Both the position numbers and the translations under genes were made by a program. Positions 7,254-11,152 of a stretch of DNA of 11,152 bases are shown here, piece by piece. Every line of letters starts with the position of its first letter. The first letter of the stretch is position 1. The notes beneath the pieces were generated by a model. That model was given only the letters and a program-made list of their open reading frames with translations. It had not been told where the DNA came from and searched no databases. Source of the stretch: Dialister sp. UBA6422 (GTDB taxonomy: Bacteria > Bacillota > Negativicutes > Veillonellales > Dialisteraceae); contig DJPC01000018.1 of the NCBI GenBank assembly GCA_002439665.1, positions 6,630-17,781 on the forward strand, read 5' to 3'.

Positions 7254-8366
7254 TCAATTTTCAAAAGGAAATATATAGGACAAATGAAATCGGTCTCTTA
7301 GAGATATAAATTCTTGTTGCACACGAGGCAGCAAAGGAATGCCTTTATTTTTTCTATCTATCCAAGTCTCATGCGCTTTTTCTCCAGCAGTAAAAATTCT
7401 CTCCTGACCAGGTGCCTTTTGGGATGAGCGGATTTCTCGTAAAATATTCCCAGATATATGGGTAAAAAGATGTTCTCCTAAGAAAAAATCCGGATTAATA
7501 ACTAAAAAGAAATGACCCACATTATGATGGACTCGATGTCCTTTGGCATCATAACCTGATAATTGAGACAGATAGTCTCCGCCAGAAAGAGCTGCACAAA
7601 GGATTTCTACAACCGTAGCCAGCCCATATCCCTTATAACCAGCAAGGTCTTCTCCTGCGCCACCCACCGGAAGCATGGCCGCTTCTTTGGTTTTGAATTT
7701 TTGTAAAATATCATGGCTATTTTGCAAGAAATGTCCATCTATCCCAATGGCAACTCCTTTGGGTGTCAAGCTATGCATTCGTTCATAGCACTCAATTTTT
7801 CCGCGAGAATGTACGCAAGTCGCACCATCAAAAAGGAAGGGAAATGATTCATCGGTGGGAAAAGCGAAGGCCAGTGGATTGGTTCCTAATACAGGGGACA
7901 CTCCAAAAGTAGGTGCCTGCATAGGTCTGGTATTGGTACCAGAAATGCCAAGCATACCTTCTTTAGAAGCCATAGTGCTCCAATAACCTGCTATCCCATA
8001 GTGACTAGAATTCTTTATCACCCCCATAGCCAATCCATCATGTTTGGATTTCTCAATCAATCGCTGCATGATGCGATAAGAAGCTACCATTCCCAATCCT
8101 TGGTGCGCATCTACTACCAATGTAGTTGGTGTTTCTTTACAAATCTCTAGTCTAGTCACAGGTTTTTGCAATCCTTGATCTATGCGATCGATATACATCG
8201 ACTTGAATCGATTACAACCATGACTTTCGATTCCTCTTCGATCACTTTCCAAAATAACATCTGTACAAATAATGGCATCATCTTTAGGTACCCCCAAATG
8301 AACAAATCCATCATATATAAAATGCTCTGCCAAATCCCAGGGTATATATGTTTGCTGTTCTGTCAT
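7254..8366 (-). CDS. Ldh2-family NAD(P)-dependent 2-oxo/2-hydroxy acid oxidoreductase
   Basis: Member of the malate/L-lactate/ureidoglycolate/sulfolactate dehydrogenase family (Ldh_2), cytoplasmic, 370 aa, near the usual 330-360. Visible family motifs are the SHG triad with His49 in DRRGIESHG, NSSHYGIAGYW (119-129), GTNPLAFAFPT (161-171), DGATCVHSRGKI (180-191), GYKGYGLA (243-250) and the C-terminal GIPLLP. The usual DxATSxxARGK segment here has Cys183 and His186, a mild departure near the cofactor/substrate region. I chose the ATG at 8366 because AAGGAG lies eight bases before it; the in-frame ATG at 8426 would add 20 residues unlike the family. The gene follows the lyase after 91 bases and is probably co-transcribed under the same T-box. 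Substrate is unknown: family members reduce 2-oxo acids or cyclic imines, and ComC-type members act on sulfolactate, which is suggestive in a cysteine-linked operon but not proof. Confidence 0.88.
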   Translation of the reverse strand: MTEQQTYIPWDLAEHFIYDGFVHLGVPKDDAIICTDVILESDRRGIESHGCNRFKSMYIDRIDQGLQKPVTRLEICKETPTTLVVDAHQGLGMVASYRIMQRLIEKSKHDGLAMGVIKNSSHYGIAGYWSTMASKEGMLGISGTNTRPMQAPTFGVSPVLGTNPLAFAFPTDESFPFLFDGATCVHSRGKIECYERMHSLTPKGVAIGIDGHFLQNSHDILQKFKTKEAAMLPVGGAGEDLAGYKGYGLATVVEILCAALSGGDYLSQLSGYDAKGHRVHHNVGHFFLVINPDFFLGEHLFTHISGNILREIRSSQKAPGQERIFTAGEKAHETWIDRKNKGIPLLPRVQQEFISLRDRFHLSYIFPFEN

Positions 8367-8409
8367 TATAATTCTCCTTGCCTGTTTTCTGTATTCTTCA
8401 TACCATTTG

Positions 8410-8444
8410 ATAAGAGAATGAAGCATCAGCTAATATTCTCTTAT
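8410..8444. repeat. Intergenic 10-bp hairpin between lyase and dehydrogenase genes
   Basis: ATAAGAGAAT (8410-8419) pairs with ATTCTCTTAT (8435-8444) around a 15-base loop. There is no following T-run on either strand. It may be an RNA processing or stability stem that tunes the two genes differently. Confidence 0.45.
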
Positions 8445-8457
8445 ACAAGTAATACCA

Positions 8458-9840
8458 TCAGTGATTTTCTTCTATATTGGAATCTATCCAATGTTTCTTT
8501 TGGGCTATCTCTAGTACTGTTTCTACTTTAGCAGCTGATTGACCTGTATAATTAACCGGATTTGACAAAGAAAAAATATCTTCTTTGGAAAGATAAGCAG
8601 TCACTGCTGGATTATGAAGTAATACATCTCTAAAAGGTCTACCGGTTTCTTGCGCTATCATAGCACTTTCATAAATGATTCGATGGGCCGTCTGTTTCCC
8701 TGTATGTTTCCCTAATTCAAACATGATTTTCTCTGACACAATAAGACCCCCATCTGCATTTAAGTTTCGCAGCATATGGTCTTTGCGGACCACCAAACCT
8801 TGTAGCAATGTATAAGTCATAGAAAGCTGGGCTGATAAATACAAAGATACTTCTGGTATGGCAATCCATTCCAATTTCCAATGCATACCATCCCGTTCAT
8901 GATACACAGTCATGGCATCTCTTGCTAAATCCGCTGCATGAAATATAGGTTTTACCAATCCTGCTATATTTTCTAGAAGCACAGGATTTCGTTTTTGCGG
9001 CATCGTAGAAGAACCAATTTCTCCTTCTGCGAAAGGTTCCTGTATTTCCTGTACTTCATCTCCCATTAAGACAAAGAAATCATTAGCCATTTTTCCAAGA
9101 CTAGCTGACAAAAGGGACGTCCATTCAGCAAATTCAGCCAATCGATCGCGGGAGGAGTGCCAAGAAATTTCAGGAACCGCAAGCCCCAATCGCTCTAACG
9201 CCTTCTTCTCAATGTTTATTCCTTCCTCTCCATAAGAAGCATAAGTCCCAATAGCGCCTCCCAAAACTCCTGTAAAAAGTCTTTTTTTCATTTCCTCCAG
9301 ACGATCTAAATGCCTTCCCAATTCTGCTAGATAAATAGATAAACGAAATCCAAATGTCATAGGAATGGCATGAACTCCGTGGGTACGTCCTGACATAGGT
9401 GTTTGTTTATAAATCATAGCTAGCCGGGCCAGCTCAGATAAAATAGCTTTCAAATCACGGCGAAGAATGTGTTCTGTTTCTTTCAACTGTAAAACCATAG
9501 CTGTATCCAAAATATCTTGCGTAGTCGCACCATAATGAACATATTCTCCATCGGCTCCAATTTGCTTTTGCATGTTTTTCAGAGTACCCACTAAACTATG
9601 TTTCGCTTTCTTATTCGCTTTTCCCACTTCTTTGATATCGTAATAGGAAATATCTGCTTTTTCCGCAATGTGCTGTGCTGCTTTGGGAGGAATCACATGT
9701 AAATCGCCCTCTGCTAAAGCCAGTGCTTTTTCTACTTCCAGTTGATGCGCCAACCGCGATGTTTCACTCCAGATTTGACGCATTTCTTCTGTACCATAAT
9801 TATCTTGTATGGAAATATAATCGATCACATGAGAAGCCAT
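8458..9840 (-). CDS. Fumarase/adenylosuccinate lyase-superfamily lyase (non-PurB)
   Basis: A 460-aa cytoplasmic, probably tetrameric lyase. It has the three superfamily regions: HYGATTQDI (102-110), GRTHGVHAIPMTFG (151-164) with the presumed catalytic-region His154, and the flexible signature loop GSSTMPQKRNP (276-286) carrying the catalytic serine. An ADSL_C-like tail (363-392, SEKIMFELGKHTGKQTAHR) follows. It is unlikely to be the purine enzyme: PurB has SSAMPHKRNP and ERDISHSSxER, while this protein has HERDGMHWKLEWIAIPE (314-330), closer to carboxymuconate cycloisomerase-like and amino-acid succinyl lyases. Start at 9840 is preceded by AAGGAAGGA. It is directly downstream of a T-box with a likely cysteine specifier. 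Such lyases eliminate fumarate from N- or S-succinyl compounds; one that releases cysteine, such as S-(2-succino)cysteine lyase, would fit the regulation. That substrate is inference. Confidence 0.87.
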   Translation of the reverse strand: MASHVIDYISIQDNYGTEEMRQIWSETSRLAHQLEVEKALALAEGDLHVIPPKAAQHIAEKADISYYDIKEVGKANKKAKHSLVGTLKNMQKQIGADGEYVHYGATTQDILDTAMVLQLKETEHILRRDLKAILSELARLAMIYKQTPMSGRTHGVHAIPMTFGFRLSIYLAELGRHLDRLEEMKKRLFTGVLGGAIGTYASYGEEGINIEKKALERLGLAVPEISWHSSRDRLAEFAEWTSLLSASLGKMANDFFVLMGDEVQEIQEPFAEGEIGSSTMPQKRNPVLLENIAGLVKPIFHAADLARDAMTVYHERDGMHWKLEWIAIPEVSLYLSAQLSMTYTLLQGLVVRKDHMLRNLNADGGLIVSEKIMFELGKHTGKQTAHRIIYESAMIAQETGRPFRDVLLHNPAVTAYLSKEDIFSLSNPVNYTGQSAAKVETVLEIAQKKHWIDSNIEENH

Positions 9841-9871
9841 AATGATTCCTTCCTTTCTCTTTGAACCATAT

Positions 9872-9911
9872 AAAAAAATAAAAGCCTCATCCTGACAAGG
9901 GACGAGGCTTT
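9872..9911 (-). terminator. T-box terminator of the lyase operon
   Basis: AAAGCCTCGTCC (9911-9900) pairs with GGATGAGGCTTT (9892-9881), 12 bp with one G-T pair, loop CTTGTCA, then TATTTTTTT (9880-9872). The 5' arm contains the CGTCC used by the antiterminator, giving a mutually exclusive switch. The lyase start codon is about 31 bases further on. Confidence 0.92.
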
Positions 9912-10122
9912 CGTGGTTCCACCCAAATTCATCTGTCTATAAAGACAGATCTTATTCATGGGATATCGTTCATGAAACGTTTTCTCCTAAATCCAATATA
10001 ATATACATTATTTTTCAGAGAAATCGCTCGCAGATGCACGTTCCCTGTGATTCATACTCTTTTTCAGCTTACAAGAGCTCTCTGTAATGAATCATCAAGT
10101 ACTCTTTCTGTTCATTGCTTAT
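9872..10122 (-). ncRNA. T-box riboswitch leader, probable tRNA-Cys specifier
   Basis: On the minus strand Stem I shows AGTA (10103-10100), then helix CTTG-A-TGATTCAT (10099-10087) pairing with ATGAATCA-CAGG (10055-10044), an AGAGAGC bulge region, and specifier strand GAACGTGCATCTGCGAGC. The codon ten bases before the end of CGAGC is TGC (10038-10036). Stem III is ATCTGTC/GACAGAT (9950-9931). The T-box TTTGGGTGGAACCACG (9927-9912) forms the antiterminator with CGTCCC. Bulge bases TGGA would pair with a tRNA ending UCCA; U73 is characteristic of tRNA-Cys (and Gly) but not of tRNA-Val or most tRNA-Arg, which argues against reading GTG or CGT. The specifier loop is one base longer than in the second leader. 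It controls the lyase-dehydrogenase genes. Confidence 0.9.
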
Positions 10123-10160
10123 GGTATATGATTGTTTCAATAAATAAAAAGCTAGTTCGT

Positions 10161-10925
10161 CTATCCAATGGGCATGGTTGCTACATCTGGCAAATAGCGC
10201 TTCAAAAATTCTTTTGTGCGAGATTCTTTGGGATGTACCAATACATCACTAGAATTTCCTTCTTCTACAATATTTCCTTTTTCCATAAAAATAACCTGGT
10301 CAGCTACTTCTTTAGCAAAAGCAATTTCATGGGTCACAATAATCATGGTCACATGTTTTTCTGCTGCAATTTTTTGAATCACCGCCAAAACTTCTCCTAC
10401 CAGTTCTGGATCCAATGCACTGGTCGGCTCATCAAATAAAATGACTTCTGGGTCCATCGCCATGGCGCGAGCAATTCCCACACGTTGCTGCTGTCCACCA
10501 GAAAGCTGGTTTGGATAATAATCTCCGTAATCAGCCATACCTACTTCTTTTAAAAGAGACATCGCTTTTTCTTTAGCCTCTTCTTTGTTTATTTTTTTTA
10601 CAGTCACCATGCCTTCCATCACATTGCCTAGGGCTGTCATATTGGAAAACAGATTATAGGATTGAAATACCATCGCTGTTTTTCTGCGAACCTTTAAAAT
10701 TTCTTTTTTGCTGGCACTATTTAAGTCAACAGTTGTTCCATCTTCAAAAGTCAAGGTTCCTTGATCTGCTTTTCCTAAAAAATTAAGTGTCCGAAGAAAG
10801 GTAGTTTTACCGCTGCCAGAAGGTCCAATGATAACTGTTACTGTACCAGTAGGAACCTCCATGGAAATACCATCTAGTACCTTTCTTCCGCCAAATGATT
10901 TACATACATTTCGAATTGTAATCAT
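10161..10925 (-). CDS. Polar amino-acid ABC transporter ATP-binding protein (GlnQ/TcyN-like)
   Basis: Import ATPase of the HisP/GlnQ class, 254 aa against a usual 240-260. Walker [10 protein letters not shown] (34-42), Q-loop [17 protein letters not shown] with Gln88, signature LSGGQQQR (141-148), Walker B VILFDEP (161-167), D-loop SALD and switch His199 are all intact. The region around TALGNVMEG resembles ATPases of cystine importers, but this class is hard to divide by sequence alone. The start overlaps the permease stop by 4 bp, so the two are coupled. No intrinsic terminator is visible between its stop and the T-box leader beginning about 40 bases later, so readthrough into the lyase leader is possible. 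Cystine as substrate is inferred mainly from the cysteine T-boxes next door. Confidence 0.93.
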   Translation of the reverse strand: MITIRNVCKSFGGRKVLDGISMEVPTGTVTVIIGPSGSGKTTFLRTLNFLGKADQGTLTFEDGTTVDLNSASKKEILKVRRKTAMVFQSYNLFSNMTALGNVMEGMVTVKKINKEEAKEKAMSLLKEVGMADYGDYYPNQLSGGQQQRVGIARAMAMDPEVILFDEPTSALDPELVGEVLAVIQKIAAEKHVTMIIVTHEIAFAKEVADQVIFMEKGNIVEEGNSSDVLVHPKESRTKEFLKRYLPDVATMPIG

Positions 10926-11152
10926 ACTGAACTACCTCTTTTAAATTTTCCCATGGACCATTCCAGTCTATGGAAAACGATTTCTAATATAGCACCCATT
11001 CCCCAATACAGAAGTGCCACTACTATGTAAGCCTCAAAATATCTGGAATTGCCTTCGCAAAATAATTTGGCAGCCCCTAGAATTTCAACTACCGTAATGA
11101 TGAATACAATACTAGTACTTTTCATAGTAGACAGTACCTGATTGGCAAACAG
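10922..11152 (-). CDS. Polar amino-acid ABC transporter permease, C-terminal part (partial)
   Basis: The reading frame is open to the window edge, so the 5' part lies outside. The visible 76 codons begin [20 protein letters not shown] and continue through [11 protein letters not shown], a match to the HisM/GlnP permease signature NQxxxxxKxTSLxxxI...E. One hydrophobic segment at the end ([19 protein letters not shown]) precedes a basic tail, as expected for the last membrane helix. The ATG at 11125 is internal, since codons for NQVLST upstream of it belong to the conserved motif. Its stop overlaps the ATPase start by 4 bp. Confidence 0.9.
   Translation of the reverse strand: MFANQVLSTMKSTSIVFIITVVEILGAAKLFCEGNSRYFEAYIVVALLYWGMGAILEIVFHRLEWSMGKFKRGSSV

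Noticed and set aside
8366..8426. Longer dehydrogenase start at 8426
   Set aside because: The extra 20 residues do not resemble the family and the start lacks a good ribosome binding site, while AAGGAG sits correctly before the ATG at 8366. The extension also runs through the intergenic hairpin.
8458..9840. Purine-biosynthetic adenylosuccinate lyase (purB)
   Set aside because: The signature loop is SSTMPQKRNP rather than SSAMPHKRNP, the SHSS segment is replaced, no purine genes are nearby, and a cysteine-type T-box precedes it.
10047..10439. 130-codon plus-strand frame
   Set aside because: It overlaps the T-box Stem I and the antisense of the amino-acid ABC ATPase, both well supported.
1..11152. 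CRISPR arrays, insertion sequences, tRNA or rRNA genes, phage genes
   Set aside because: I saw no regularly spaced repeats, transposase motifs, cloverleaf folds or phage-like proteins; the repeats found are single hairpins.

Overview
The window looks like a low-to-medium GC Bacillota chromosome. It has T-box riboswitches, strong AGGAGG-type ribosome binding sites and a lipoprotein-type binding protein. The protein style would fit the Negativicutes (Megasphaera/Dialister-like anaerobes), but that placement is only an impression. All nine convincingly recognised genes lie on the minus strand, so transcription runs from high to low coordinates.

Right end (10161-11152): the C-terminus of a polar amino-acid ABC permease (cut by the window edge) and its 254-aa ATPase, overlapping by 4 bp. 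They resemble the cystine/glutamine importer family. Middle right (7254-10122): a T-box leader with its own terminator, then a 460-aa lyase of the fumarase/adenylosuccinate-lyase superfamily (not a normal PurB) and a 370-aa Ldh2-family NAD(P)-dependent dehydrogenase, closed by an 18-bp perfect inverted repeat. Middle (6680-7002): a promoter candidate and a second T-box leader. Left (107-6646): a six-gene unit encoding a complete dipeptide/oligopeptide-type ABC importer (two permeases, two ATPases, and the binding protein last) with an M20D amidohydrolase inserted before the binding protein. It ends in a bidirectional terminator (58-99) that seems to be shared with a convergent plus-strand gene ending at base 59.

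The most interesting result is regulatory. Aligned on the conserved GAGC end of Stem I, both T-box leaders present the specifier TGC (cysteine). In the first leader the T-box bulge is TGGA, which pairs with the U73 discriminator expected of tRNA-Cys. This makes the window a probable cysteine-starvation locus: import of cysteine-containing or S-/N-modified peptides and amino acids, deacylation by the M20 enzyme, and release of cysteine by the lyase. A plausible lyase reaction is fumarate elimination from an S-succinylated cysteine. The dehydrogenase would act on a 2-oxo/2-hydroxy acid or imino product. The substrates are inferences; the T-box architecture is directly visible. The second T-box has an aberrant acceptor-binding bulge (TGAGAATC instead of TGGNACC), so it may be decaying or may work differently.
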